Source of the DNA: Bacillus sp. BHET2
GTDB taxonomy: Bacteria; Bacillota; Bacilli; Bacillales; Bacillaceae_B
NCBI RefSeq assembly: GCF_005938125.1
Contig: NZ_VCQN01000004.1
Coordinates: forward strand, 310,001 to 374,000
Length of the DNA: 64,000 nucleotides
Reading direction: 5' to 3'
The notes beneath the pieces are model-generated. The model was not told the DNA's origin. It ran no database searches and saw only the letters and a program-made list of their open reading frames with translations. A program made the position numbers and the translations under genes. This document shows positions 9,185-19,132 of this stretch, one piece after another. Each line of letters starts with the position of its first letter. The stretch's first letter is position 1.

Positions 9185-10402
9185 TTGAGAAAGCCAAGAA
9201 TCGTTGTATTAGGTGCAGGTTATGGTGGATTAATGACGGTAACTCGTCTTCAAAAACAACTAGGAACAAATGAAGCAGAAATTATTTTAATTAATAAAAA
9301 TGATTATCACTACGAAACCACTTGGTTACACGAAGCTTCTGCAGGTACACTTCATCATGATCGTGTACGTTATGACGTCAAAGATGTAGTCAATACGAGC
9401 AAAGTGAACTTCTTACAAACTACTGTTGAAGACATCAAAGTAGAAGAGAAGAAAGTCATCACTGTTGAAGGCGAAGTAGAATTCGATTACCTCGTTGTAG
9501 CACTAGGTGCAGAATCTGAAACGTTTGGAATTCAAGGTCTTCATGAACACGCATTCATGATTTCAAACATCAACTCTGCTCGTCAAATCCGTGAGCATAT
9601 TGAATTGCAATTTGCTACGTATAAGAACGAAGAAGAGAAAAACGACGAGCGCTTAACAATCGTTGTAGGTGGAGCTGGTTTCACAGGGATCGAATTCTTA
9701 GGTGAATTAGGTAACCGTGTTCCTGAGCTTTGTCATGAATATGATATCGATCGTAAGAAAGTACGCATTGTGTGTGTGGAAGCTGCGCCAATGATTCTTC
9801 CTGGATTTGATCCTGAACTAGTGAAATACGCACGTGCCAAGCTTGAGAAAAAAGGTGTTGAATTCCACATCGGAACTCCACTAAAAGAAGCGAAAGCAGA
9901 CAGCGTATTAATCTCCAAAGGTGAAGATGAAGTAGAAGAAATTAAAGCTGGTACAATCGTTTGGGCTGCTGGTGTTCGAGGAAACTCTATCATCGAAAAA
10001 GCAGGAATCGAAAACATGCGTGCACGCGTGAAAATCAATAAAGATCTCCGTGCTCCAGGACATGACAACATTTTCATCATCGGTGACTGTTCACTTATGA
10101 TCAATGAAGAAACAGAGCGTCCATACCCACCAACTGCACAAATCGCAATGCAGCAAGGTGAAGTATGTGCACGTAACATCGCTTCTTTACTAAATGGTAA
10201 AGAGGATCTGGAATTATTCACTCCAGATATTAAAGGTACAGTATGTTCTCTTGGTGAAGACGATGCGATTGGTGTCGTTTACGGTAAGAAGATTACTGGT
10301 ACGAAGGCTTCCTTCATGAAGAAGGTAGTCGACAACCGTGCGCTTTACATGGTTGGTGGACCATCACTTGTCTTCAAAAAAGGAAAGTTCAAGTTCTTTT
10401 AA
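9185..10402 (+). CDS. yumB: Type II NADH dehydrogenase (NDH-2 family)
   Basis: 405 aa from the TTG at 9185. GGATGTGAT lies four bases upstream, and the resulting N-terminus [15 protein letters not shown] and length fit B. subtilis YumB. The FAD motif [10 protein letters not shown] is at residues 7-16, the NADH motif [17 protein letters not shown] near residue 160, and VWAAGVRG and FIIGDCSL follow. The signature AQIAMQQG, which contacts quinone in NDH-2, is present. It oxidises NADH and reduces menaquinone at the inner membrane face without pumping protons. It has a roughly 200-nt leader and its own terminator. Confidence 0.92.
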   Translation: MRKPRIVVLGAGYGGLMTVTRLQKQLGTNEAEIILINKNDYHYETTWLHEASAGTLHHDRVRYDVKDVVNTSKVNFLQTTVEDIKVEEKKVITVEGEVEFDYLVVALGAESETFGIQGLHEHAFMISNINSARQIREHIELQFATYKNEEEKNDERLTIVVGGAGFTGIEFLGELGNRVPELCHEYDIDRKKVRIVCVEAAPMILPGFDPELVKYARAKLEKKGVEFHIGTPLKEAKADSVLISKGEDEVEEIKAGTIVWAAGVRGNSIIEKAGIENMRARVKINKDLRAPGHDNIFIIGDCSLMINEETERPYPPTAQIAMQQGEVCARNIASLLNGKEDLELFTPDIKGTVCSLGEDDAIGVVYGKKITGTKASFMKKVVDNRALYMVGGPSLVFKKGKFKFF

Positions 10403-10422
10403 GCTATAAATGAGAAATATGT

Positions 10423-10451
10423 AAAGCAGGGTGGACTCCACTCTGCTTTTT
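10423..10451 (+). terminator. Terminator of yumB
   Basis: AAAGCAGGGTGG / CCACTCTGCTTT stem and T tail. Confidence 0.85.
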
Positions 10452-10483
10452 GTTATGAGAAAATGTAGATGGGGGTGCTTACT

Positions 10484-10966
10484 GTGAAAAGAGGAAAAGT
10501 GTGGTTGGCCGTGGCCGGACTAGTCATCGATAAGAATGGTAAATGGCTTGTGGTGAAAAAGAAGTACAGTGGCTTGAAGGGAATGTGGTCGCTTCCAGCA
10601 GGATTTGTCAATGCCGGAGAATCAGTAGATGAAGCGGTTATAAGAGAAGTAAGAGAGGAAACGGGATTACATACGATCATCAAAGGCATAGTAGGAGTGA
10701 GGTCAGGTGTTATTCAACACGACATTAGCGATAACATGATGATCTTTCTGTTGGAGAATAAGGAAACTTCTTCTATTCAGATTGAAGAAATGGAGTTGTG
10801 GGATGTTCAATGGAAGTCACCTCAAGAATTGTTAGAGGATGAGAGGACCTCAGTGATGGTGCATGAAATGATCAATCGACTGAGCATTCAGCATAAATTA
10901 GATCCAATCGAAGGAATCAATCCAGGTGACCAATTCGCATATACACGCTATCAATTATTTTTATAA
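10484..10966 (+). CDS. NUDIX hydrolase
   Basis: 160 aa from the GTG at 10484 (GGGGGTG six bases upstream); an ATG 15 nt earlier has no ribosome site. A complete Nudix box, G-x5-E-x7-REVREETG, runs from GFVNAGES to about residue 60, so the Mg2+-dependent pyrophosphohydrolase active site is intact. Substrates are nucleoside diphosphates linked to another group; the exact one cannot be told. It follows yumB with a terminator between them, so it is likely an independent unit. Confidence 0.87.
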   Translation: MKRGKVWLAVAGLVIDKNGKWLVVKKKYSGLKGMWSLPAGFVNAGESVDEAVIREVREETGLHTIIKGIVGVRSGVIQHDISDNMMIFLLENKETSSIQIEEMELWDVQWKSPQELLEDERTSVMVHEMINRLSIQHKLDPIEGINPGDQFAYTRYQLFL

Positions 10967-11124
10967 AATTCTGTAAATTGTAAGAAAAAAAGAGATAATG
11001 AAAGAAAAACATAAATGTATTCGCTTTCTTAGAGGTACATCCTCTTTAATGTCCCTTTTCTTTATTCTGGATAGATGATATATTATCAGAAAATTAAGAA
11101 ATTAAAGAAAAGGGAGAGGGAATT

Positions 11125-11250
11125 ATGAGAGCTACTGCAAGTACTAAAGCGAAATATTGTCTATATTGTTCAGGAAAAGGATACTTTCAGTTAGTATTGG
11201 GTGGTTCTGAAACGTGTCCGTGCTGCGGAGGCAGCGGGAAGCAAAAATAG
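11125..11250 (+). CDS. yuiA: YuiA-like mini zinc-finger protein
   Basis: 41 aa. The ATG follows AAAGGGAGAGGG. Two CxxCxGxG motifs (CLYCSGKG and CPCCGGSG) make up most of the protein, like one repeat pair of the DnaJ zinc-binding domain, so it probably binds one Zn2+. The position between yumB and yuiB matches B. subtilis yuiA (about 47 aa). Function unknown; a chaperone-accessory or redox role would be speculation. Confidence 0.82.
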   Translation: MRATASTKAKYCLYCSGKGYFQLVLGGSETCPCCGGSGKQK

Positions 11251-11269
11251 TCCCTATTGGATAGATGCT

Positions 11270-11337
11270 AAAAGCAGACCTAATGAAAGTAGATGCTTCG
11301 AATGTGGAAGACGGCTACTGATTTGGGTCTGCTTTTT
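11270..11337 (+). terminator. Terminator of yuiA
   Basis: AAAAGCAGACC pairs with GGTCTGCTTTT across a structured loop, followed by T's. Confidence 0.8.
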
Positions 11338-11519
11338 GTTTTCTTCGTGTAGTGCCGTCCTTTTTGTGGGAAAGTAGGTACAGATATGATGCTATACGGT
11401 TGGGAAAAAGCGTGAGAAAAGAATATTGTCATGCGATGTGGATCAAATGTACTGGATTCTATGCTCGAAAAGTTTCTACATGTTGATTTTGAGATATAAG
11501 GGACTCTTGCGAAGATAGA

Positions 11520-11624
11520 ATTGGGCCACTATTGGTGTTTATTGGGCCAGTTTTTGCAATAATCGGGCCACTTTTCAGTTTTATTGGGCCACTTTCATCG
11601 TTAATTGTGCCAAATTATGAACGA
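11520..11624. repeat. Five-unit degenerate tandem array with exact 21-bp period
   Basis: The core ATTGGGCCA (variants ATCGGGCCA and ATTGTGCCA) begins at 11520, 11541, 11562, 11583 and 11604. Outside the core the units share only a T-rich filler. No reading frame, ribosome site or promoter is linked to it. It occupies the middle of the 551-bp yuiA-yuiB gap, whose other parts show nothing I can name. Confidence 0.85.
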
Positions 11625-11801
11625 CACGACTCAGCCTGGCTTTTCGTCTTATGCTTGTCGGGCCTCCCAAGCCGCCTCCGCTTTTCTTGTTAATTATGTT
11701 TATTTTGTGAATAACTGACGAATCTCACTTGAAAATATTGACGCTTTCATTACACTCGGGGTACACTAATCATTAGTGTTTATGGAGGTGTAATTGGTAA
11801 A

Positions 11802-12119
11802 ATGCCTATACATGTAATGATTATTTCGATGCTTCTATTTTTTGTTCTATTTTTCGGAATAGGCTTTTTGTTAAATATGTTATTGCGTATGACGTGGATC
11901 ATGGCCATCATTTATCCTGTTGTTGTTATTTTTATTGTAGACGACGTTCGTTTCATAGATTATTTCCGAAATGCAGGGGAGTCCTTTTCCATGTTAGGCA
12001 CGAAGCTAAGCCATTTGGCTGTAGCGGATCTAGTGATTCTAGGCAGTGGACTGGCAGGGGCGATCCTTTCTGGTATCGTGATGAGAATTCTAAGAGCAAA
12101 AGGATATCGTATGTTTTAA
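11802..12119 (+). CDS. yuiB: YuiB-like integral membrane protein
   Basis: 105 aa with three hydrophobic spans (about residues 5-25, 30-48 and 72-95). It matches the YuiB family by sequence feel (LLFFVLFFGIGFLLNMLLRMTW) and by place between yuiA and yuiC. The ATG follows GGAGGTG at a rather long spacing. Function unknown. Confidence 0.8.
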   Translation: MPIHVMIISMLLFFVLFFGIGFLLNMLLRMTWIMAIIYPVVVIFIVDDVRFIDYFRNAGESFSMLGTKLSHLAVADLVILGSGLAGAILSGIVMRILRAKGYRMF

Positions 12120-12123
12120 CCAC

Positions 12124-12170
12124 ATCCGTTTGACCGGGAAACCATCCCTGGGTTGAACGGATTTTTATTT
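12124..12170 (+). terminator. Terminator of yuiB
   Basis: ATCCGTT...AACGGAT stem with inner CCGGG/CCTGG pairing and a T tail. Confidence 0.82.
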
Positions 12171-12215
12171 GGGCATAAATGGAATTTTTTCTAGCTGTGA
12201 AAAAAAGCGAGTAAA

Positions 12216-12291
12216 GGTTGAGTGCAGCGAATGGTGCTCGCATTCCTCCCCGCCGGAAAGCAAGTGCCTGGAGCGGAAAGAAACGGTTCCT
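12216..12291. repeat. Shortened derivative of the large palindromic repeat (copy A)
   Basis: Its left 32 bases resemble the left end of the 55891 repeat (AGCG..TGGTGCTCGCATTCCT) and its right 40 bases the right end (CCCCGCCGGAAAGC...GGAGCGGAAA). About 70 bases of the middle are missing. It lies in the yuiB-yuiC gap (12120-12525); the rest of that gap is AT-rich with no gene. Confidence 0.7.
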
Positions 12292-12525
12292 GTTTTTACG
12301 CAATTGCCCATGTAAAACAAATCTGTTATAAGGTTTTATTTATGTAAGTATTTTAGGTAATGGAACATACTAATTGAAGTAAGAAATGGCCAGTTTTAAA
12401 TGGTTTTTCCCCGGAAAACAACCACTTAATTAATTTCCAAATATTTAATTTATTCGATTTTTTTCTCAATTTATGCATATATCTCCTCCTGCTTGGGAAG
12501 TATTAAGGGTGGGAGGAGTGAATAC

Positions 12526-13227
12526 ATGAATTTGTTTACAATTTGGACGAAGAGATTCGTTATGATCAGTTTGTTTATCCTTGCACTCGCGACGACCTTT
12601 CAATCGGTGTCGGGAGTAGAGGCGCAAACTTTAAAAACCTGGTTGATGGATCAGGGTGCCGCTGGTCAAACAAGTTTGGACTATAAAGAGCATAAGAAAA
12701 GCCCTTTGAATTTGTCACTGAAGTTTCTCAAAAGGTTTGGATACGAGACAAAAGTGTCAGCGAGTGCATCTGTTAAACCGGCTACATTGGAAGAATCCGT
12801 TGATTGGGATCAATATACGACACATACGGTTGTTGCGACGGGCTATACTGCCGGCGTTGAATCGACCGGAAAGAATCCGGGAGATCCCCTTTATGGAATT
12901 ACATATTCAGGAGTGAAAGTGAAACGAGATCTATACTCTACGATTGCAGCCGATACTTCCGTCTATCCCATCGGAACCATCCTTTTTATCCCTCGTTATG
13001 GATATGGGGTCGTAGCCGATACAGGGAGCGCAATCAAAGGAAATAAATTGGACCTTTATTATGAAACAGTGGATGAAGTATATAATGAATGGGGTAAGCA
13101 GACCCTGGACGTCTATGTGATCCAGATGGGTTCGGGGGAATTATCCGAACAGCAATTAATGGCCCTTAATGAAAATAAATCCATGCAGGTGTTCAGGCAA
13201 CAGATTTTATCACCTGAAAAAGAATAG
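12526..13227 (+). CDS. yuiC: Secreted 3D-domain protein (YuiC/stationary-phase survival type)
   Basis: 233 aa from the ATG at 12526, with GGGAGGAG upstream. It has an N-terminal hydrophobic signal segment (about residues 9-28, ending near VEAQ). The C-terminal 3D domain carries the three conserved aspartates ([32 protein letters not shown] region). The family resembles lytic transglycosylases of the MltA/Sps fold, which cleave peptidoglycan during spore germination or stationary phase. A terminator follows, so it is a single-gene unit. Confidence 0.88.
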   Translation: MNLFTIWTKRFVMISLFILALATTFQSVSGVEAQTLKTWLMDQGAAGQTSLDYKEHKKSPLNLSLKFLKRFGYETKVSASASVKPATLEESVDWDQYTTHTVVATGYTAGVESTGKNPGDPLYGITYSGVKVKRDLYSTIAADTSVYPIGTILFIPRYGYGVVADTGSAIKGNKLDLYYETVDEVYNEWGKQTLDVYVIQMGSGELSEQQLMALNENKSMQVFRQQILSPEKE

Positions 13228-13230
13228 ACG

Positions 13231-13264
13231 AACCCACGCAGGTACATTGAACTGCGTGGGTTTT
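13231..13264 (+). terminator. Terminator of yuiC
   Basis: AACCCACGCAG / CTGCGTGGGTT stem and short T run. Confidence 0.88.
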
Positions 13265-13416
13265 AGTGTGATGGAGGGTCGAAAGGATATTTCCATAAGT
13301 TCGATCTACGCCTGACAATCCCCTTTATCCTTTAAATAATTGACTCTAGACAGTTATTAACATAGGAAAAAGGGGAAGAGTATAGTGAGATTCAAAAACA
13401 AAGAGGAGTGGATACC

Positions 13417-14307
13417 ATGAACAATAGTCAATTCGACAAAATGAAAAACGGAAAAGGATTCATCGCTGCGCTTGACCAAAGCGGTGGCAGTACTCCGAAG
13501 GCTTTGGCAGCTTATGGCGTGCTTGAAGACTCCTATTCTAATGAGGAGGAAATGTTTGATAAGGTCCATGAAATGCGGACGCGAATCATCACTTCCCCTG
13601 CCTTCAGCGTCGAGAGGATCCTTGGTGTCATCCTTTTCGAACAAACGATGGACAGTAAAATAGAAGGCAAATATACTGCGGATTACCTTGCTGATAAAGG
13701 AATCGTCCCGTTCTTAAAAGTGGATAAAGGATTAGCGGAACAGAAAAATGGCGTTCAGCTCATGAAACCGATCCATGATTTGGAAGAGACTCTACGTCGT
13801 GCTAATGAACGAAATATTTTCGGTACGAAGATGCGCTCCGTCATTCACGAGCCGAATGCTGGCGGCATCAAAGAAGTAGTTGACCAGCAATTCGAAATCG
13901 GGAAACGCATCATCGCTGCCGATTTAATTCCGATCATCGAACCTGAAGTCAATATCCAAAGTGAACAAAAGGAAAAATCCGAAGAAATTCTGTGCGATGA
14001 AATCCTTACACACTTGAATGAACTATCAGAAGAGGAATACGTCATGCTGAAGCTATCAATTCCAACGACAGCAAATGCATATAAAGAACTGGTCGAACAT
14101 CCACGTGTCGTAAGGATAGTCGCACTTTCAGGAGGATACTCCCGCGTGGAGGCGAATGAGAAGTTGAAAGAAAATGGTGGAGTGATTGCAAGCTTCTCCC
14201 GGGCGTTGGCTTCTGACTTGAATGCCAATCAATCTGAGGAAGAGTTTGATGCAGCGTTAAAGAAGGCTGTTGATTCGATTTATGATGCCTCGGTTCATAA
14301 GAAATAA
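13417..14307 (+). CDS. fda: Class I fructose-bisphosphate aldolase
   Basis: 296 aa from the ATG at 13417, which follows AGAGGAG; the GTG nine bases earlier overlaps that site. It resembles the staphylococcal class I aldolase Fda, which forms a Schiff base with fructose-1,6-bisphosphate and needs no metal. Visible family segments are [16 protein letters not shown] (residues 13-28), [14 protein letters not shown] and EPEVNI. B. subtilis has a class II enzyme and no such gene in the yui cluster, so this is an insertion relative to that order. Confidence 0.9.
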   Translation: MNNSQFDKMKNGKGFIAALDQSGGSTPKALAAYGVLEDSYSNEEEMFDKVHEMRTRIITSPAFSVERILGVILFEQTMDSKIEGKYTADYLADKGIVPFLKVDKGLAEQKNGVQLMKPIHDLEETLRRANERNIFGTKMRSVIHEPNAGGIKEVVDQQFEIGKRIIAADLIPIIEPEVNIQSEQKEKSEEILCDEILTHLNELSEEEYVMLKLSIPTTANAYKELVEHPRVVRIVALSGGYSRVEANEKLKENGGVIASFSRALASDLNANQSEEEFDAALKKAVDSIYDASVHKK

Positions 14308-14372
14308 TGGAGTAGAAGAGAAAAACCTATTGTTCTCCTTCTGTTGAGGTGTAAGTTTAAGAAAAAACTAAA

Positions 14373-14411
14373 AAATGCCTGCTCATTCGTTAGAAGTGAG
14401 CAGGCATTTTT
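14373..14411 (+). terminator. Terminator of fda
   Basis: AAATGCCTGCTCA / TGAGCAGGCATTT stem and T tail. Confidence 0.9.
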
Positions 14412-14462
14412 GTATGTTGGGCATGTGCTACATATTGGGAGAGAAAGTCTCTTGGCCCGTGA

Positions 14463-15248
14463 CTATTCCTCATTATACAAATCGGGATGAAGCAAGCTGG
14501 CAAGCTTTACTGCCCCTTTTAAAAGAAGGGGGGATGGTCTGCAATAGAGTGCTTCTTCCAATACGAAAATCCGGTCCTTTTGTACTGCATCCAGTTCGTT
14601 CGAGCCAGGACGCTTCTTCACGATCTCCGGTTTCACTCTGCTTTGTTGAACGCCTACCCATGCAAGACAAATATAATCAGGATTGCGCTTAACTATGTCG
14701 TCCCAATCGGTTTGGACACTTGCAAGGTCCACATCTTCAAAGATGTTCCGTGCACCGACCATTTCGCTTAACTCGGTTAACCAATTGATTTTTCCAGGGG
14801 TGAAGACAGGTTTAGGCCACCATTCCCAATAAAGGGAAGGAGGATTTAACACCTTGGCCCCGAAGGCCTTTAGGCGATTGACAGTACCTGTGAATTCATG
14901 GTGGCGTTTGATGGCATGAGCTTCAATTCCACAAGCTTTCCCGACTGTTAAAAGATCATCCGCGATATCACTGAAGCTTTGAGGATTCAGTGTAATGTGG
15001 GGAATGTCTCTCTTTTCAAGTTCATCTATATTCTTCTCCATACCAGGCACACTTAATGAAGAAAAGACTAAATCCGGCTTCAAGGACTCAAGCTTATCCA
15101 TGTTAATAGAAAGATCCGGTCCGAGTCGGGGAAGGGATTCTACCACTTCAGGATAATCGGAATAATCATCGACTCCTACAAGATGAGGGGTCAGTCCAAG
15201 GTAATCGATTAACTCTGTGTTACTAGGGCAAATTGATATAATTCTCAT
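14463..15248 (-). CDS. BtuF-like cobalamin-binding protein without export signal
   Basis: 261 aa starting at MRIISICPSNTEL (ATG 15248; a second ATG at 15251; GGAG upstream). The fold is the TroA/BtuF helical-backbone type used for vitamin B12 or iron chelates. The RIISICPSNTE opening, GVDDYSDYPEVV and the WEWWPKP region are typical of the 'cobalamin-binding protein' group. No signal peptide or lipobox is present, so it is predicted to be cytoplasmic, unlike a normal ABC receptor. It starts 7-10 bases after the stop of yuiD and is likely co-transcribed with it. No permease is nearby. Confidence 0.8.
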   Translation of the reverse strand: MRIISICPSNTELIDYLGLTPHLVGVDDYSDYPEVVESLPRLGPDLSINMDKLESLKPDLVFSSLSVPGMEKNIDELEKRDIPHITLNPQSFSDIADDLLTVGKACGIEAHAIKRHHEFTGTVNRLKAFGAKVLNPPSLYWEWWPKPVFTPGKINWLTELSEMVGARNIFEDVDLASVQTDWDDIVKRNPDYICLAWVGVQQSRVKPEIVKKRPGSNELDAVQKDRIFVLEEALYCRPSPLLLKGAVKLASLLHPDLYNEE

Positions 15249-15258
15249 CATGACACTC

Positions 15259-15738
15259 CTAAGCGATAAAGAAATAATGAAGAACAAGCGTCAGAATAAT
15301 CCCGGAGAGGCCACCGAAGAATACTTCAATGGGTTTATGACCGAGCAATTCTTTTAACTCTTTGCGCTTTTCTTGTTCAGGCTTTTTCTGCCAGCCTTTT
15401 GCTTCTGACATGAACCTCTGGAAATCGACCATCAATTGATTTAAAACGATGGCCTGTTCTCCTGCCTGTCTTCTTACACCTGTCGCATCAAACATCGTGA
15501 TGATGGCAAACATGGCAGATACTGCGAAGATAGGCGAATCCATGCCGACTTCCAGAGCGACTCCAGTGGATAATGCCGTAACAGCGGCAGAGTGGGAACT
15601 TGGCATCCCGCCTGTTGAGGTTATTAATGACCAATTTAATTCCCTCGTTGCGATAAACTGTATGGGAACCTTTACAAACTGGGCAAAGAAGATAGAAAAC
15701 AATGATGCCCATAATGGAAAATTAAACAATACTTCCAT
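15259..15738 (-). CDS. yuiD: YuiD-like divergent PAP2 family membrane protein
   Basis: 159 aa from the ATG at 15738 (GAAAGGGTGG upstream; the GTG at 15753 lies inside that site). Four to five hydrophobic spans are visible. The family motif GGMPSSHSAAVTAL (about residue 41) is the phosphatase-like signature, followed by FDATGVRRQAGEQA and LGHKPIEVFFGG. It belongs to the divergent PAP2/DUF212 group; phosphatase activity on a lipid substrate is inferred, not shown. Divergent from pepA. Confidence 0.87.
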   Translation of the reverse strand: MEVLFNFPLWASLFSIFFAQFVKVPIQFIATRELNWSLITSTGGMPSSHSAAVTALSTGVALEVGMDSPIFAVSAMFAIITMFDATGVRRQAGEQAIVLNQLMVDFQRFMSEAKGWQKKPEQEKRKELKELLGHKPIEVFFGGLSGIILTLVLHYFFIA

Positions 15739-15894
15739 GCTGTGAAATGCCACCCTTTCAATTGATTGAATAAAAATAATGTTCTCATTATATCATACCC
15801 TATTTACACCAAGGTTAACTTAGTGGCGTGGATTGTTAGAAAGTCGAAATAATGGAACATCTTCGCTATAATAGAGGGTGGAGGTGTCGTTAAC

Positions 15895-17400
15895 ATGAAA
15901 TTTTCTATTAATCAGAATGAAGTAACAACTACAGATCAACCATGCCTGGTTGTGGGCGTTTACAATCAACCGACATTCGAAGGGGAGCTAAAAGAGCTCG
16001 ATCATGCGTTTGAAGGCTACCTTACACAGCTTGTGAAAGATGGAGACATTTCTTCTAGAGCTAAGAAAGTGTCAAAGCTACATACGTTCGGGAAGCTTGG
16101 AGCGAAGAGAATAGTATTTGTAGGCCTTGGTAAACAGAAAGAGCTGACGTTCGATCTTTTAAAAGAATCATTAGGCCTAGCTTCAAAATCATTAAAGGAA
16201 ATGAGAGTGTCTTCTTTTGCAGTGGCACTGGACACATTTGTTTCAGAAGACATGGTAGCAACAGATGTAGCCCATGCGTTTACAGAAGCATTTACCATGT
16301 CTACATATGAGTTCCATGGCTATAAGAAGAAATCAAATGAACCGGAAGTACATGTGGAAGCCATCGAGTTCTTTACCAGTGCAGAATCGAAAGAAGTAGA
16401 AACTGCTTTACACATTGGCTCTGCCTTCGGTAACGGAGTCAACTCAGCCCGAACATTGGTGAATACACCTGGTAATCTATTAACCTCGACCAAATTGGCT
16501 GGATATGCCCTTGAATTAGCCGAAAAGTACAATTTTGAGGTGGAAATCCTGGACAAAGAAGAAATGGAGAACCTTGGTATGGGAGCACTCCTCGCGGTCA
16601 ATCAGGGTTCAGTGGAGCCGCCGAAAATGATTGTCTTGAAATATAACGGAAAAGACGAATGGAAAGACGTCATAGGATTAGTAGGAAAAGGAATCACTTT
16701 TGATACAGGAGGATACTCCCTTAAGCCTAAGGATGGAATCGTCGGTATGAAAACGGACATGGGTGGCGCTGCAGCGGTTCTAGGTGCCATGGAAATCATT
16801 GGTGAAATCAAGCCTGAACAAAATGTCGTTGCGGTCATCCCTTCTACAGACAATATGGTGAGCGGTTCCGCATTTAAGCCGGACGATGTCATTACCTCGA
16901 TGAGCGGTAAGACCATTGAAGTATTAAATACTGACGCAGAGGGCCGTCTCGCGCTTGCTGACGGCATGAGCTATGCGAAGCATCAAGGAGCGAACTATTT
17001 AGTGGATGTTGCCACACTAACAGGTGGAGTCATCGTGGCCCTTGGTGAAGATAAAACGGGGGCCCTCACAAACAATGAAACATTCTTTGAACAGGTGTTG
17101 GAGGCGTCAGGTGAATCAGGTGAATACATTTGGCAGCTTCCTTATACGGAAAATGACAAAAAGCGGGTTCGTGGTAGTGATATTGCCGATCTGAACAATT
17201 CACCTGGACGAGCGGGACACGCCATCATGGGTGGGGCGTTTGTCGGTGAGTTCGCGGAAGGTTTGCCTTGGGTACACCTTGATATCGCCGGAACGGCTAC
17301 AACGAAAGGAAGCCATGATCTTGGCCCTAGCGGTGCGACAGGCGTCATGGCTCGAACACTGGCCTTATTGGTCGAACGGTTTGAGCCTTTAGAAAAATAA
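15895..17400 (+). CDS. pepA: Leucyl aminopeptidase (M17 family)
   Basis: 501 aa, corresponding to yuiE of B. subtilis. It is a cytosolic dinuclear-metal aminopeptidase that removes N-terminal residues. The metal site is intact: [15 protein letters not shown] (catalytic Lys and Asp), [13 protein letters not shown], and the M17 signature [12 protein letters not shown] (about residue 345). The N-terminal macro-like domain covers roughly the first 170 residues. GGAGGTG precedes the ATG, and a -10-like TATAAT lies at about 15870. The terminator sits directly after the stop. Confidence 0.96.
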   Translation: MKFSINQNEVTTTDQPCLVVGVYNQPTFEGELKELDHAFEGYLTQLVKDGDISSRAKKVSKLHTFGKLGAKRIVFVGLGKQKELTFDLLKESLGLASKSLKEMRVSSFAVALDTFVSEDMVATDVAHAFTEAFTMSTYEFHGYKKKSNEPEVHVEAIEFFTSAESKEVETALHIGSAFGNGVNSARTLVNTPGNLLTSTKLAGYALELAEKYNFEVEILDKEEMENLGMGALLAVNQGSVEPPKMIVLKYNGKDEWKDVIGLVGKGITFDTGGYSLKPKDGIVGMKTDMGGAAAVLGAMEIIGEIKPEQNVVAVIPSTDNMVSGSAFKPDDVITSMSGKTIEVLNTDAEGRLALADGMSYAKHQGANYLVDVATLTGGVIVALGEDKTGALTNNETFFEQVLEASGESGEYIWQLPYTENDKKRVRGSDIADLNNSPGRAGHAIMGGAFVGEFAEGLPWVHLDIAGTATTKGSHDLGPSGATGVMARTLALLVERFEPLEK

Positions 17401-17412
17401 TGAACTACTTGG

Positions 17413-17462
17413 AAGGTCTTCTTTCAGTGCCAAACATGATGGCACTGGAAGAAGGCTTTTTT
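17413..17462 (+). terminator. Terminator of pepA
   Basis: AAGGTCTTC..CAGTGCC / GGCACTG..GAAGGCTTTTTT long stem with a nine-base loop. Confidence 0.9.
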
Positions 17463-17598
17463 ATGAATCGGACTAACGTGGTTGGGATTCCATTAAATAT
17501 GGTTGATACAGCCGTACATAATCAAGCGATGGTGACGATAATGCAAATCGAATTCGGACACCCTTACCCCGATGATCATATTACACCCTCCTAAAGTA

Positions 17599-17627
17599 TT
17601 GACAATCTTTCTTTATCTTGATAAAGT
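17599..17627 (+). promoter_or_regulatory. Sigma-A promoter of yuiF
   Basis: TTGACA, 17-bp spacer, TAAAGT. The -35 is perfect. The stretch 17463-17598 contains only a short frame without ribosome site, which I do not call. Confidence 0.65.
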
Positions 17628-17710
17628 AGAAAACGTGATTTTATCACTCTACCAATTTAGCGAACTAAAGTAAAGAATAGATAGTAGAGAGTATTTTGAG
17701 GAGGAAGGTA

Positions 17711-19030
17711 ATGATGAATGCAGTTGTTATAGCGGTTCTTGTCATGCTAGTACTAAGTTTGGTTAGGGTTAATGTTGTATTTGCTCTAATCACTGGGGCC
17801 TTAGTCGGTGGATTGACCGGTGGAATGGGATTAGATGAGACGATATCCGTATTTTCCGAAGGGATAAGCGGTGGGGCAAGTATCGCACTCAGTTATGCCT
17901 TGCTAGGTGGGTTTGCAGTGGCGATATCCTACACAGGAATTCCGAATCTGTTAGTTGACTGGGTATTAAAAGTTGTTGGGAAAAAAGGAGAATCAAGAAA
18001 GACAGCCCTCTCTAAAGCACTTATTGTTATTTCTATATTAATCATGGCTTGTTTTTCACAAAATGTGATTCCCATTCACATCGCTTTTATCCCGATTCTA
18101 ATTCCACCTTTATTAAAGGTGATGACAGAGTTACGAATAGATAGACGGTTAATCGCAACAGTAATCACGTTTGGATTAACGGCACCATATATTCTTTTGC
18201 CAGTAGGATTTGGTTTGCAGTTCCATGAAATCATCGCTCAAAATATGGCTTCCAGCGGAATGGAGATCTCCCTCGGTGATATTCCGAAAGCCATGCTGCT
18301 TCCTGTAGGTGGAATGGTCATCGGGTTACTGATTGCCGTGTTTGTAAGCTATCGTAAGCCTAGGGATTATAGTGAGACAAAAGAAGTGATTTCAGGCGAA
18401 AAGGTCGTTTATAATAAAAGATCGATGTTTTTTGCGCTCGTTTCTATCGTTGTGGCCCTTTATGTTCAGCTTCAGCTTGAATCCATGATCTTCGGTGCAT
18501 TGGCCGGTATTGCTGTTCTGTATATTTCAGGATCGGTAAAATGGAAAGAAGCGGATGAGTTACTGAATGAAGGAATGAAGATGATGGCATTTATCGGATT
18601 TGTCATGATTACGGCATCAGGTTTTGCTGCAGTTGTAAGTGCAACAGGCGATGTGGAAACATTGGTGAAAGCCACTGCTAACATCATTGGAGGCAACCAG
18701 GCCTTGGCTGCCTTCATCATGCTTATAGTGGGGCTGTTGGTGACAATGGGTATTGGTTCTTCATTTGCGACGATTCCCATCATTGCAGCTATCTTTGTAC
18801 CCCTTGCAGTGGAGCTTGGATTCAGTCCACTCGCAACGATTGCAATTGTGGGTACGGCAGGTGCACTTGGTGACGCTGGATCCCCAGCTTCAGACAGTAC
18901 GCTAGGACCTACAGCCGGATTAAATGCTGATGGGCAACATAATCACATTTGGGATACATGTGTTCCAACCTTTTTACACTACAATATTCCACTGATTTTA
19001 TTTGGTTGGATAGCAGCCGTCATTTTATAA
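17711..19030 (+). CDS. yuiF: YuiF-like Na+/H+ antiporter-family amino acid transporter
   Basis: 439 aa from ATG 17711 (GAGGAGGAAGG upstream; the next codon is also ATG). About 11-12 hydrophobic spans are present. It belongs to the NhaC-like 'Na+/H+ antiporter family' proteins, several of which are amino acid (histidine-type) transporters. The conserved segment GTAGALGDAGSPASDSTLGP near residue 395 is the family hallmark. It follows pepA as in B. subtilis, which supports peptide/amino acid turnover as the context. Substrate is inferred only from the family. Confidence 0.82.
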   Translation: MMNAVVIAVLVMLVLSLVRVNVVFALITGALVGGLTGGMGLDETISVFSEGISGGASIALSYALLGGFAVAISYTGIPNLLVDWVLKVVGKKGESRKTALSKALIVISILIMACFSQNVIPIHIAFIPILIPPLLKVMTELRIDRRLIATVITFGLTAPYILLPVGFGLQFHEIIAQNMASSGMEISLGDIPKAMLLPVGGMVIGLLIAVFVSYRKPRDYSETKEVISGEKVVYNKRSMFFALVSIVVALYVQLQLESMIFGALAGIAVLYISGSVKWKEADELLNEGMKMMAFIGFVMITASGFAAVVSATGDVETLVKATANIIGGNQALAAFIMLIVGLLVTMGIGSSFATIPIIAAIFVPLAVELGFSPLATIAIVGTAGALGDAGSPASDSTLGPTAGLNADGQHNHIWDTCVPTFLHYNIPLILFGWIAAVIL

Positions 19031-19038
19031 TACAACGA

Positions 19039-19066
19039 AGCAAGGGAGATTACTCCCTTGCTTTTT
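19039..19066 (+). terminator. Terminator of yuiF
   Basis: AGCAAGGGAG / CTCCCTTGCT stem and T tail. Confidence 0.9.
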
Positions 19067-19132
19067 GTATTTCCTCACGCTGCAGCTCCCCTCACACGGA
19101 TTAGAGAACCAGATAATCCACTCTTCGCCCAA

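Noticed and set aside
17400-17594. 64-codon frame overlapping the stop of pepA
   Set aside because: Its first third is the pepA terminator hairpin and it has no ribosome site; no recognisable protein features.
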